Part shown: positions 16,238 through 24,599 of the stretch, in pieces | How the letters are laid out: each line of letters opens with the position of its first letter | How positions within the stretch are numbered: position 1 is the stretch's first letter | NCBI RefSeq assembly: GCF_003967515.1 | Contig: NZ_BIFQ01000001.1 | Coordinates: forward strand, 2,108,001 to 2,172,000 | From: Dictyobacter aurantiacus | GTDB taxonomy: Bacteria; Chloroflexota; Ktedonobacteria; Ktedonobacterales; Ktedonobacteraceae | Direction: 5' to 3' | Length of the DNA stretch: 64,000 nucleotides | Program-made: the position numbers and the translations under genes | Notes under the pieces: model-generated | Seen by the model: the letters and a program-made list of their open reading frames with translations, nothing else | Told to the model about the DNA's origin: nothing | Databases searched by the model: none

Positions 16238-16854
16238 TGGCGGTAAAACATCAAGAGCGTGCTGCCGTAGCGGCGTTCATCGGTGAGCACAAAATTGTGG
16301 CACTCAATCCCTGCCACGCCGGGACGCTCTTTTGGATGGATCTGCACGATAACAACGGTATTGTCCTCCCACAACTTCGAGCTATCAACCAGTCCCAGCG
16401 CGCGGGCCGCCATCTCTTCATATTGAGGAGGAGCAATATAGATGATATCGTAGACACGCGGCTGCCCCTGGGCGGGTGCTGGAAAGTAAGCGCGCCTCTC
16501 GTTTCCATGGGTTGGTGGCAATGGTTGCGTCTGGTGAGCCTGCAAAAATTTAAATGAGTCCCCCTGCAATGTCTCTGCGTGCGCGGTCAGACCGGTGATC
16601 TGCAAATTTTCGCGCACCAGCCGGACGATCTTTGGATTCATTTCGATAAAGGTAGCCCGGGCCGCCCCGCGGCTCAATGCCTCGATGCCAACGCCACCAG
16701 TACCCGCGAAAAGATCCAGAAAGCGAGCGTCTGTAACCTCATCGGCAAGGATATCAAACAGGGCCGTCTTTACCCGGTCCATAATCGGCCGGGTGCCAAT
16801 TGTTTTGGGAGACTTCAGTTTTTTACCCTTTGCCTCACCGGTTACCACGCGCAT
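16225..16854 (-). CDS. rsmD: 16S rRNA (guanine-N2) methyltransferase RsmD
   Basis: Methylates G966 (E. coli numbering) of 16S rRNA in the 30S subunit using S-adenosylmethionine. The start MRVVTGEAKGKKLKSP and the TRPIMDRVKTALFDIL segment are classic RsmD. The SAM-binding loop is FLDLFAGTGGVGIEALSRGA. The catalytic DPPY-type motif reads APPQY, a variant I believe is seen in Chloroflexota (from memory, unverified). 209 residues is slightly longer than usual, with an insertion around residues 110-135. It overlaps the upstream unknown gene by 20 bases. Confidence 0.9.
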   Translation of the reverse strand: MRVVTGEAKGKKLKSPKTIGTRPIMDRVKTALFDILADEVTDARFLDLFAGTGGVGIEALSRGAARATFIEMNPKIVRLVRENLQITGLTAHAETLQGDSFKFLQAHQTQPLPPTHGNERRAYFPAPAQGQPRVYDIIYIAPPQYEEMAARALGLVDSSKLWEDNTVVIVQIHPKERPGVAGIECHNFVLTDERRYGSTLLMFYRHQNA

Positions 16855-18028
16855 AGCGTTCCTCCTCTAGCACTACCAGAACAGCTTCCACCTGCTCAAT
16901 AAAATCATCTTCCAACTTCGCCCAGGAGATCAACGCTTCTACCTGGTCAACCTTGAGCTTCTTGTTCGCCGCGATATTCCAGACGCCCTCGATCAATTCG
17001 CGTAATTGCTCATCAGAGATCTGCGAAAGGACTACATTGTTCAGCACTTGCAGACGCTGAGGGCTGGCAGTGGTTGCGCCCTGTGATTCGCGCAAAGAGC
17101 TGACTTTGGAACGAGCACGCTCGAGTTCCTGCGCGCTAAACTCATCAGGAGAGACCGGAAAATCGTCCAGTTCCTCCAGGTCGTCACCGGGTCCGTTTCC
17201 ATCGTCCAGATCTTCGGGTCCAATCTCTTCCACAAAGCCGGTCCCCGAGCGGGGCACGCGCATCTCGATAATCGAAGAATCGTGATCCCCACGCCCGAGG
17301 CGCGGGAGCTGACCCGAAGGCTGGGGACGAATGGAATTGGCATCCTCCTGCCCGTAATCAGGGAGGCTGCCGCCATCACTGTCACGTCGCTTCGACAGGG
17401 AGGTGGGAGCCGGGCCGCCCTGACCAACCATCTCCTTTAACTGCTCCAGCGCGTCGCGTAGATTGATGCCGGTGGTCAGCGAGCGCACATTGAGCATCTC
17501 CATTGCCTGCTTGGGCGTCAGGTCCATATTCTCTTTGATATATTGAATAAACTGGGGTAAAGGCATATTGCTTCCCGGTTCGCCGCCCGATACAGTCAAA
17601 TTACCTGTGCGTGTGCGTTCACCATTACGTCCAGCTGACGGTGATTCCGCCGGGTTCATCTGGGTAGTCGTCTGAGGCGCGGATATAGCGGCAGACCGGT
17701 TGCCTGGAGTATTTGTGCGTAGATTGGCAGTGGGTTGAGCAGGCACAGGTTTGGTCTTGGCCTGTGGTTGAGGGGTAGAACGCGTCACCTGGGCACGCGC
17801 CCCCTGTGGCGACCGTTGATCCATATAGGTCACCAGCTGCTGCATACCTTCCTCGGCCTCATTAAAGAGCTGTTCCCGCTCCTCTGTACTGGCGCCAAGG
17901 GGCACAGGTACATTCATTTCAACGGTATGGGTACGGCCATCCTTCGTATATTGGGATGCATAGCGTAGCCAGATATATGGCCCCGACTCTTCCTGTTTTT
18001 TACTATTGCCGTCCATGGACGCGCTCAC
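16835..18028 (-). CDS. uncharacterised protein coupled to rsmD
   Basis: 397 residues, no family recognised. The first ~70 residues look folded (PYIWLRYASQYTKDGRTHTV strand pattern), 70-300 is Gln/Pro/Thr/Ser-rich and probably disordered with a helical patch near 155-205 (FIQYIKENMDLTPKQAMEML), and ~330-397 is helical (SDEQLRELIEGVWNIAANKK). The start is a GTG at 18028, seven bases after 'aggag'; an ATG at 18016 is an alternative. Its 3' end overlaps rsmD by 20 bases, so they form one operon. No transmembrane segments. Confidence 0.75.
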   Translation of the reverse strand: MSASMDGNSKKQEESGPYIWLRYASQYTKDGRTHTVEMNVPVPLGASTEEREQLFNEAEEGMQQLVTYMDQRSPQGARAQVTRSTPQPQAKTKPVPAQPTANLRTNTPGNRSAAISAPQTTTQMNPAESPSAGRNGERTRTGNLTVSGGEPGSNMPLPQFIQYIKENMDLTPKQAMEMLNVRSLTTGINLRDALEQLKEMVGQGGPAPTSLSKRRDSDGGSLPDYGQEDANSIRPQPSGQLPRLGRGDHDSSIIEMRVPRSGTGFVEEIGPEDLDDGNGPGDDLEELDDFPVSPDEFSAQELERARSKVSSLRESQGATTASPQRLQVLNNVVLSQISDEQLRELIEGVWNIAANKKLKVDQVEALISWAKLEDDFIEQVEAVLVVLEEERYARGNR

Positions 18029-18403
18029 CTACTTTCTCCTACAATGCTGCTCTACCTGCAATTCCAGGGACTGATGGTCGATTATAAACAGTGTACATAT
18101 ATTATATCAAAAACGTTCAGCCGACACACCCTATATCATCACATTTCTTTGCTTTGTTTATCAGTGTAAACCAGGCAAAGATGGATGTCATACATGTCAT
18201 ACATAGCGCATATAAACGCAGTGAAATGTCTTGATTAATGCTAAGATATAATGTATGGTACTACAATGAACCCATATTGTGGGGGTTGGTTATCAACAGC
18301 CATCGAGCGCAACCAGCATACATTGTTCCCTGATGATAATACACGTTGTATAGTTCGTACCCGATAGCCTGCTCCTGTGCCAGAAAGTTGAGATACGCTA
18401 TCT
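18029..18403. other. divergent intergenic region
   Basis: 375 bases between two divergent unknown genes. It carries an extended -10 box on the minus strand (18101-18109), a tandem 'gtcatacat' pair (about 18188-18205) and a lone TATAAT at 18247-18252 on the plus strand that lacks a -35 partner. Confidence 0.55.
18101..18109 (-). promoter_or_regulatory. extended -10 promoter of the rsmD operon
   Basis: TGATATAAT on the minus strand, identical to the boxes at 6091 and 11054, placed 73 bases before the GTG start at 18028. Confidence 0.45.
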
Positions 18404-19093
18404 ATGATACCAGCACCACCTCAACCGCCACCTACCCGGGTTATGCCCCCGCCTACGACGAATGAACAGACCACACCAACGGAATCACCCAACGTCGCGC
18501 TCACCCCGGCGCGTAAAAGAATGGGGCAGGCACCGCTGGCCCTGGCGATCAAAGCGATCCTGCGTCCCATCTTCAAACTGCTCTACTATACGATTCGCTG
18601 GATACGCTCGCATAAGCTTGCGGCACTGCTGGCCATCTTGCTTGTTCTTGCCAGCATTTTCGCTACCAATTATCTCTTGACCGGACAAATACCATTCAGC
18701 TCCAATACATCGATCAGTGGACAACCACAATCGGGACAGGCCAGTTCACCGGTAAGCTCCGATGTCCAGGATTGGCTGCTGGCCCTGCGTTCAGGTGATC
18801 TGAATACGATGCTCAATATCCAGAAGTCGATGAGCAAGCAACCCGACAGTTCGATGTATCTGCTCCAGTTCAGTGAGAAATACGCCCAGGTGAAGTGGAC
18901 AGCGATTAAAGTTAACGGCGCAAGCCAGGGCTCGGATGGCATGCTGGATCTCTTCATTGAGGTCGATATGACCTCAACCAGTACCAGTTCAAGCAACACC
19001 GCCGCCAGCAGCACGATTACACTCTGGCATTTTACAACCTCATCAACAGGCCACATTTACACGATCGACTATGTATCAGGGCGAACAGCCTGA
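18404..19093 (+). CDS. single-pass membrane protein, unknown function
   Basis: 229 residues. The N-terminal ~50 residues are Pro/Thr-rich, followed by an amphipathic stretch and one transmembrane helix at ~71-91 (LAALLAILLVLASIFATNYL). The external part (~92-229) starts with a Ser/Gln linker and ends in a small domain (VQDWLLALRSGDLNTML, then SEKYAQVKWTAIKVNG) that resembles SnoaL/NTF2-like stress domains only loosely. It precedes the FtsH-like gene by 124 bases and may form an operon with it. Confidence 0.62.
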   Translation: MIPAPPQPPPTRVMPPPTTNEQTTPTESPNVALTPARKRMGQAPLALAIKAILRPIFKLLYYTIRWIRSHKLAALLAILLVLASIFATNYLLTGQIPFSSNTSISGQPQSGQASSPVSSDVQDWLLALRSGDLNTMLNIQKSMSKQPDSSMYLLQFSEKYAQVKWTAIKVNGASQGSDGMLDLFIEVDMTSTSTSSSNTAASSTITLWHFTTSSTGHIYTIDYVSGRTA

Positions 19094-19217
19094 TATTTTC
19101 CTCATTGTAAGTGAACGGCATCTCGATACCGTATTCTCGTAGCGCGAACAACCAGTACCTCACCAATACGACATCCTGCTCATGCCTGGCAGGCAGTATG
19201 CTGAAGGGATAGAAAAA

Positions 19218-21161
19218 GTGTCAACAAATACAACCAGAACCAAGCGGCCACGTAGTGACCTCGATAAGTCCATTGATCTGGGTCTGGATCAGTTTGGACG
19301 CTTTATTCGCCGAGCCTGGTGGTGGATCGCCCTGACCATTTTCGCCATCTGGTTCTTTACCTCTGGCGTCACCATCGCCGGATTGGACGGTGGCACAGCC
19401 TTAAGCGGCATCATCCAGATTACGTTCGCCATCTGTTATATCCTGATTCAGTTTGTGGCCCTCTTCTGGTTCCTGGCACGTCCGCGCCTCTACTGGGTGA
19501 TGCCCGGAGAGACCGGCGTTACCTTTGACGATTACAAGGGTAATCCAGAGGTGCTGGAGGCGGCCCGTCGCATCGTCGCCCTGCTGCGCGGCGTCAAAGA
19601 GTTCCAGGAGATGGGCGGCAATCCCGTTCGCGGTCTTCTTCTTTCGGGACCTCCCGGAACCGGTAAAAGCTACCTGGCGCAGTGTATGAGTACCGAGGCG
19701 GGGGTCCCCTTCGCCTATGCCAGCGCCGCCAGCTTCCGCGCCATGTTCATGGGTATCGATGTCCTGATGATCAGCAATCTCTATCGCAAAGCACGTCGCC
19801 TGGCCCGCGAGTACGGCGGCTGCGTCATTTTCATGGATGAAGTCGATGCCATCGGCGGCTCACGCGGCAATAACGGCGGTGGCATGGGGATGATGGGAAT
19901 GATGGGTGGAATGATGGGCGGCGGCACAGGAGGTCTGAACCAGCTACTGATGGAGATGGATCCGCCCAATATAGAGACCGGCTGGTTCAAAAAGATTCTG
20001 CGCACGCTGGGCCTCTACCACGGTCGCGCACAGCACCAGCCCGTCCTGACCATCGGCGCCACCAACATCCCGGATTCTCTGGACCGCGCCCTGCTGCGCC
20101 CTGGTCGCTTTGATCGCCAGATCAACGTCGCGCCGCCAACCGATAAATATCGTCCTGAGGTGATTGAATACTACCTCAACAAAGTTGATCATGAGGACAA
20201 CATTTCTCTCACAGCTCTCTCAGCCCGTCTGGTTGAATATACACCTGTCGCCATCAAGCACGTTATCAACGAAGCGGTAATCATCGCCCACTTCGCCGGA
20301 CGCACAAAGGTAACCTACAAGGATCTCACTGAGGCTCAGGATGTGCATGAATACGGTCTGCGCCAGATCAGCGAGCTCACAGAGATTGAGCGTCGCCGCC
20401 TGGCCTATCACGAGGCCGGCCATACCGTGGCCAGCTACTACCTGATGGACCGCTTCTTCCCTGCCTATGTGACCATCCATATGCGCGGTGACGTGGAGGG
20501 CGCGGCAGCCTTCGCCCATCCACGACCGAAAGAGACCGTCATTACCCAGAATCGCGAAGATATTCTGGCTCGTATTCAGGTTTCGCTGGCTTCACGCGCA
20601 GCGGAAGAATTATTCCTGAATACAAAGCTCAATGGTGTTGCCGGCGATTTTGCGAGTGCCACAGGCCTGGCAGCACGTTACATTGGTGTCTTTGGTATGG
20701 ACAATACCATCGCGTCATACCTGGCCTTTGGAGAGGGAGGAGCCGGGGGAGCAACGGCTATACCCCACTTCGCGGATCGGGTAGAAGCGTTGCTGCAATC
20801 CCAACTGAACGCGGTCAAGCAACTGTTTATCGAGCACAGCGAGGCGGTCATCGCAGTCTCGGAGGCGCTGATCGAAAAAGATGAGCTGGTGGCGGAAGAG
20901 ATCAAAGAGCTGATCGACAACGCCGATGCGCGCCAGGCGTCCAAAGGCATCTTCAAGGAACTGACTCCTTTGCTGGAGGCCGGTTCCGGCTGGAACGGCA
21001 ACGGTCACGGCAATGGCAATGGCAATGGTAGCCATAACAACGGCCATGGGCGTGCCGGCGAATCGATCGCCAGCCCCCCCTTCAACAATATGAGCCTGAA
21101 CATCAACGTAGATGGGGTACACCTGCCCCCGCAGACCTACACAGATAATCTCGATCTGTAA
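19218..21161 (+). CDS. FtsH-like membrane AAA+ zinc metalloprotease
   Basis: Membrane-anchored ATP-dependent protease. Two transmembrane helices lie at ~45-65 and ~75-98, counting from the ATG at 19182. Walker A is GPPGTGKS (~156-163), Walker B is VIFMDEVDAIG (~215-224), the second region of homology ends RPGRFDRQ, and the zinc site HEAGH is at ~410-414 with the third ligand expected in AGDFASAT. Odd points: a Gly/Met-rich insert after Walker B (~229-251), an unusual pore loop (AMFMGID) and a C-terminal Gly/Asn/His tail. The GTG at 19218 has 'aaggga' eight bases upstream; the ATG at 19182 has no site. Probably distinct from the housekeeping FtsH. Confidence 0.85.
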   Translation: MSTNTTRTKRPRSDLDKSIDLGLDQFGRFIRRAWWWIALTIFAIWFFTSGVTIAGLDGGTALSGIIQITFAICYILIQFVALFWFLARPRLYWVMPGETGVTFDDYKGNPEVLEAARRIVALLRGVKEFQEMGGNPVRGLLLSGPPGTGKSYLAQCMSTEAGVPFAYASAASFRAMFMGIDVLMISNLYRKARRLAREYGGCVIFMDEVDAIGGSRGNNGGGMGMMGMMGGMMGGGTGGLNQLLMEMDPPNIETGWFKKILRTLGLYHGRAQHQPVLTIGATNIPDSLDRALLRPGRFDRQINVAPPTDKYRPEVIEYYLNKVDHEDNISLTALSARLVEYTPVAIKHVINEAVIIAHFAGRTKVTYKDLTEAQDVHEYGLRQISELTEIERRRLAYHEAGHTVASYYLMDRFFPAYVTIHMRGDVEGAAAFAHPRPKETVITQNREDILARIQVSLASRAAEELFLNTKLNGVAGDFASATGLAARYIGVFGMDNTIASYLAFGEGGAGGATAIPHFADRVEALLQSQLNAVKQLFIEHSEAVIAVSEALIEKDELVAEEIKELIDNADARQASKGIFKELTPLLEAGSGWNGNGHGNGNGNGSHNNGHGRAGESIASPPFNNMSLNINVDGVHLPPQTYTDNLDL

Positions 21162-21181
21162 CATCAGTCACAGCTCCCGCG

Positions 21182-21215
21182 AGGCACCCTGGACAGGGTG
21201 CCTCGTATTTTTTAG
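21182..21215 (+). terminator. Rho-independent terminator of the FtsH-like gene
   Basis: Arms 21182-21192 and 21197-21207 (11 bp) with a 4-base loop, followed by a run of T (about 21209-21215). It starts 20 bases after the stop codon. Confidence 0.9.
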
Positions 21216-21240
21216 TGGTGCAACCACCCATCGACAGATG

Positions 21241-21296
21241 TCATTTTTAGTGGTGCATGGGTGCGCGAATGCGCACCCATGCACCACTAAAAATGA
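21241..21296. repeat. 26-bp perfect inverted repeat, GAAT loop
   Basis: Arms 21241-21266 and 21271-21296 are exact reverse complements. It sits in a tandem gap, downstream of an already complete terminator, so termination alone does not explain it. The outer word 'tttttagtggtgca' also occurs just upstream (about 21210-21224). Confidence 0.85.
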
Positions 21297-21445
21297 GCGC
21301 GGCCGCTACGCGGGGGCGCTCACGCCCTGAAAAAAGGGGGTCTGGCACCCCCAAATAACTTAAAGTCGTGGTTACTTGAAATAATGTGGGTTATTTGCTA
21401 CTGTTGTCAGAGATTTATTACTATATTCCCCATCATAGAGGAGAT

Positions 21446-22993
21446 ATGTACACCGTCATGAATACAGTTCTCTCGAATGCGACCAGTACAGATGAACATC
21501 CTTCCACGTCCATTACCAGGAAAGGGATTCTTTTGATCGTTGGCGCCCTGCTGGCGCTCTTGATCATTGGACTGTTGATGCGCCTGTATACCCTGGGCGT
21601 GCCCTTTGACCGAGACTCATATGATGAGGGAGTATACTGGCAGACCCTGCGCTCGCTGGCCGCTGGCTCGGCGCTCTACCATCCGACGTTCTATTCGCAG
21701 CCGCCGATGTTTATCCTTTCCATCTTCCCGACCTATCTACTGTTTGGTCAGACGCTATGGGCGGCGCGGCTAGGGATCGCGCTGGTATCGTTGTTGGGCC
21801 TGGTTGGGATATCTTTGCTAGGCTATGCGCTGCGCGGCTGGCTCGGTGCTATTGTTGCCCTGTTACTCCTGTTGCTGGCACCGCTCTACCTTTCGGCCTC
21901 ACAAACCATTCAGGCAGAAGGTCCCCAGGTGGCCTTCTCGATCCTGGCAGTGGCCTTTGCTTATCTCTGGTGGCATAATCCCTCCGGACGACGTGGAAAC
22001 GTCTACGCGGGCCTCTGTACGCTTACACTAATGTTAAGCATATTTAGCAAGCTCTTCGCTCTGGCCACGCTGGTCCCAGTCTGTCTACTGGCGCTGGCCC
22101 ATCTCTGGCGCATCCGACAACAGACAGCTGGCAGTCGCTGGCAGGCCAGCTGCTCACTACTGATCGGCGTCGCTGTCATGATCCTCGCAACCCTGCTGAT
22201 CATGCTGCCTTTTCTGGGTCACCTGGGAGATTTCTGGTCGAGCGTGATCAGTTTCCATACCGCGGCCAGCAAGGTCACCGGACATATTAGCAACACCGGT
22301 CGGGTGGTACGCTTCTTTATCGCGCCACTGGGTATTGCCGCCCTCTACGGCAGTATCGTCGCCCTCGTGAGAAGAGACTGGCGCGTCGTACCGCTGCTGG
22401 GCTGGGCGCTGGCCTGCGCCATCTTGCTCTGGCAGCAAGAGCCACTGTTTGATCATCATTTTGTGATCGTGATACCCGCGCTGGTCGCTTTAACCTGCAT
22501 GGGGCTGGGTCCCCTGCCCCTGAGCAGCCAGCAGTGGCATCAACTCCCAGCACTCCTTACCGCGGGGAGTCTGCTGCTCGTACTGATCACCCTTGGTGTC
22601 GGGGCGCGCGGCATCCAGGTAAATTATCGCAACTGGCAGGCACAGGCCGCCTCCGGGGGCACGCAGGGATCGCTACGCGCCGCCCACGACCTGCAGCAGG
22701 CCATCGCCCCTGATCAACTGGTCATTACTGATGGACAGTTCGTCGCCGCGCTGGCCGAACGCAACACTCCACCAGAACTGGTCGATACCTCCAGCGTACG
22801 CATCAACACCGACTATCTAACCAGCTCTCAGCTCATCCAGCTGGCCTCCCAACCCAGAGTGCATGCCATCCTGTTTTATACGGGGCGCCTGACCAACAGC
22901 AAGCTAAAGCCCTTCCGCGAATGGATACCCACCCACTTCCGCGAAATCCACAGCTATGGCAAGGATAGCTCCCTATGGGTTAAAATACAATAA
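21446..22993 (+). CDS. GT39-like integral membrane glycosyltransferase
   Basis: About 515 residues with roughly ten hydrophobic segments. The first loop has the acidic pattern DRDSYDEGVYW, matching the GT39/ArnT (PMT_2) family, which moves sugars from a polyprenyl-phosphate donor on the outer face of the membrane. The loop after the second helix contains YHPTFYSQPPMFI. The C-terminal ~150 residues are a soluble domain (AHDLQQAIAPDQLVITDGQF). I prefer the ATG at 21446 behind 'gaggag'; an ATG at 21458 is possible. The acceptor is unknown. Confidence 0.85.
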   Translation: MYTVMNTVLSNATSTDEHPSTSITRKGILLIVGALLALLIIGLLMRLYTLGVPFDRDSYDEGVYWQTLRSLAAGSALYHPTFYSQPPMFILSIFPTYLLFGQTLWAARLGIALVSLLGLVGISLLGYALRGWLGAIVALLLLLLAPLYLSASQTIQAEGPQVAFSILAVAFAYLWWHNPSGRRGNVYAGLCTLTLMLSIFSKLFALATLVPVCLLALAHLWRIRQQTAGSRWQASCSLLIGVAVMILATLLIMLPFLGHLGDFWSSVISFHTAASKVTGHISNTGRVVRFFIAPLGIAALYGSIVALVRRDWRVVPLLGWALACAILLWQQEPLFDHHFVIVIPALVALTCMGLGPLPLSSQQWHQLPALLTAGSLLLVLITLGVGARGIQVNYRNWQAQAASGGTQGSLRAAHDLQQAIAPDQLVITDGQFVAALAERNTPPELVDTSSVRINTDYLTSSQLIQLASQPRVHAILFYTGRLTNSKLKPFREWIPTHFREIHSYGKDSSLWVKIQ

Positions 22994-23027
22994 AGTCATT
23001 TTTTTAAGTGAGAAGGAAGAGGAGAAA

Positions 23028-23141
23028 ATGGAGAAGAAGAAAAAGACATTTAGCACGATGGAGATCGTACTGGTCGGAGTACTGGTCGGCTCCCTCGTAC
23101 TCTCATTTCTGCAAGCCCGTCAGGAAGAAAACAAAAAATAG
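23028..23141 (+). CDS. 37-residue single-pass membrane miniprotein
   Basis: Starts at an ATG directly behind 'ggaagaggagaaa', a strong ribosome site. The product has a Lys-rich N-terminus (EKKKKTF), one hydrophobic helix (MEIVLVGVLVGSLVLSFL) and a charged tail (QARQEENKK). It follows the GT39-like gene by 34 bases and is probably cotranscribed. Function unknown; the length and charge pattern suit a membrane protein-modulating peptide (inference). Confidence 0.6.
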   Translation: MEKKKKTFSTMEIVLVGVLVGSLVLSFLQARQEENKK

Positions 23142-23151
23142 GACCAGCATA

Positions 23152-23196
23152 GATTAAGAAGGATTTGCGACCCGGGGTCGCAAATCCTTCTTAATC
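23152..23196. terminator. 22-bp palindrome between convergent genes
   Basis: Arms 23152-23173 and 23175-23196 are exact reverse complements around one G, followed by T-rich sequence on the plus strand. It overlaps the last codons of the J-domain gene and likely terminates the miniprotein transcript. Confidence 0.8.
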
Positions 23197-23544
23197 GTTT
23201 TTCATCCCTTTTTTCAGTTCGCGCACAAAGCCGATGGCTCCTTCTTTCCAGGTCATACGTGGCTGCTGCTGCCTGTACCGAGCCTGTTCGCGCTGCTGCA
23301 GAATAAAGTTGAGCAACACCTCTCGCTTCATAGCTTCCAGGCGTTGGATATCATAAGCGACGCGCCGGGTGGGATCGCTCAGAACAGCGTACGCTTCATT
23401 AATCTGTTTGATGTGCCGATCTTCAGCGGTACGATTGATATCAGGATGATACAGGCGCGCCAGGCGCCGATATGACTGTTTGATATCTTCAAGCCGCGCC
23501 GTCGAAGATACTTCAAGGATGGCATAATAGTCTGGTAGAGCCAT
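23191..23544 (-). CDS. J-domain (DnaJ-like) protein
   Basis: A 117-residue co-chaperone that would stimulate a DnaK-type Hsp70. The J-domain spans ~1-70 with the HPD motif at 33-35 (LYHPDINR) and the [12 protein letters not shown] helix. The C-terminal ~45 residues are basic and Gln-rich without zinc fingers, so this is a small type III J protein. The ATG at 23544 lies four bases after the dUTPase stop; the frame upstream overlaps dUTPase and is not used. It forms an operon with dut. Confidence 0.88.
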   Translation of the reverse strand: MALPDYYAILEVSSTARLEDIKQSYRRLARLYHPDINRTAEDRHIKQINEAYAVLSDPTRRVAYDIQRLEAMKREVLLNFILQQREQARYRQQQPRMTWKEGAIGFVRELKKGMKND

Positions 23545-23548
23545 ACAT

Positions 23549-23998
23549 TTAGTCCCCTGTACTTCCGAAGCCTCCCCGAGCACTCCCAACCTGCTCCACT
23601 TCGTTCCATGCAAAGCGCCCAATTGGAATAAAGATCCCCTGCGCGATCCGCTCGCCACGCAGTACGGTAACCGGCTCATCTCGAAAGTTGTAGACCGATA
23701 CCAGCAATTCGTCGCCGTCGCCACAATAATCCTGATCGATCACCCCGACGCCGTTGGGCATCAATAAACCTTTGCGGCGCGCCGTGCTGCTGCGCATGGT
23801 GAGCAGCAACATATATCCGGGCGGCGTCTGCACAATCAAGTTACTGGGAATCAACGCCAGCGAACGTGGCGCGACCTCAGTTGTTTCCCGGCTGAGCAGA
23901 TCAAAGCCGACCGATCCCGCCGTCGCGTACGTAGGCAACGGCAAAGCTGTATCAACGCGTTTAATATTAACCTCTAGAGGTTGTGCACAGTCATCCAT
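23549..23998 (-). CDS. dut: dUTP diphosphatase
   Basis: Hydrolyses dUTP to dUMP, keeping uracil out of DNA; a cytosolic trimer. All five family motifs are visible: [10 protein letters not shown] (I), RSSTARRKG (II), [15 protein letters not shown] (III), GERIAQGIF (IV) and the flexible RGGFGSTG (V) two residues from the end. The preferred start, the ATG at 23998, gives 149 residues; an ATG at 24034 is possible. It is followed closely by the J-domain gene. Confidence 0.9.
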   Translation of the reverse strand: MDDCAQPLEVNIKRVDTALPLPTYATAGSVGFDLLSRETTEVAPRSLALIPSNLIVQTPPGYMLLLTMRSSTARRKGLLMPNGVGVIDQDYCGDGDELLVSVYNFRDEPVTVLRGERIAQGIFIPIGRFAWNEVEQVGSARGGFGSTGD

Positions 23999-24066
23999 AT
24001 ACGTTATTCTAGAGAATAGAAGATATCTCGTCAATAGTAATTGGGGAACATCCCCAATTGGCGTCC

Positions 24067-24106
24067 GTTAAGGGGTGCAGGGTCCTCCCTGCACCTCCCG
24101 CATTGA
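24067..24106. repeat. fragment of the family A repeat
   Basis: 'taaggggtgcagggtcctcc' leads into a short inverted copy ending 'gcacctcccgc'. The same words open the larger family A elements at 34298, 36672 and 48505. It lies between the divergent dut and the unknown membrane gene. Confidence 0.5.
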
Positions 24107-24158
24107 CGCGGAAAAACGTTCTCGAGGATTTAACCTTTGGGGTCGATTTATTCGTAAT

Positions 24159-24599
24159 ATGAGTATGCAAACACATACAGCGCCAAAGCCGTCAATGCAA
24201 CGGCGCTTTCTTATTATTAGCTTCTTTCTGATTTTATCGATTGGGGCAACTATCATAGCGACACATGCGACTATTGACGCGGTGCAGAATGTACATCAGC
24301 ACCAGGTAATGGCGCATCAGGGGGATGTGCGTCTCATTCGGCAGTGGATGACAATTCCCTATATAGCCCATGTCTATCGCGTACCGGATAGCCTGCTGTA
24401 CTCAACATTAAAACTGAAAGACGATACGGTCACGCGCCATAGCACGTTACAGACCATTGCTCTCCAGCGCAAGCAGTCCGCTGATGCCATCATCCATAAG
24501 CTCCAGGTGACGATTCTAGATTACCGCAAAACACATCCCTTTAAACCAGATCCAACGCCAACGCCAGCGGCACCAAGAGGGGGGAGCATAACCATTTGA
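24159..24599 (+). CDS. small membrane-anchored protein upstream of DedA
   Basis: 146 residues from the ATG at 24159. A basic N-terminus (KPSMQRR) is followed by one hydrophobic helix at ~17-37 (FLIISFFLILSIGATIIA), an external segment with YIAHVYRVPDSLLY, and a Pro/Thr tail. The middle contains a predicted small helical domain with HSTLQTIALQRKQS, recalling a LysM-like or DNA-binding helix but not assignable. Its TGA overlaps the ATG of the DedA gene (TGATG), with 'gaggggggag' upstream, so the two are translationally coupled. Confidence 0.62.
   Translation: MSMQTHTAPKPSMQRRFLIISFFLILSIGATIIATHATIDAVQNVHQHQVMAHQGDVRLIRQWMTIPYIAHVYRVPDSLLYSTLKLKDDTVTRHSTLQTIALQRKQSADAIIHKLQVTILDYRKTHPFKPDPTPTPAAPRGGSITI

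Noticed and set aside
18247..18252. TATAAT upstream of the gene at 18404
   Set aside because: No -35 at 16-18 bp and no TG extension; 152 bases from the start codon. Left as weak.
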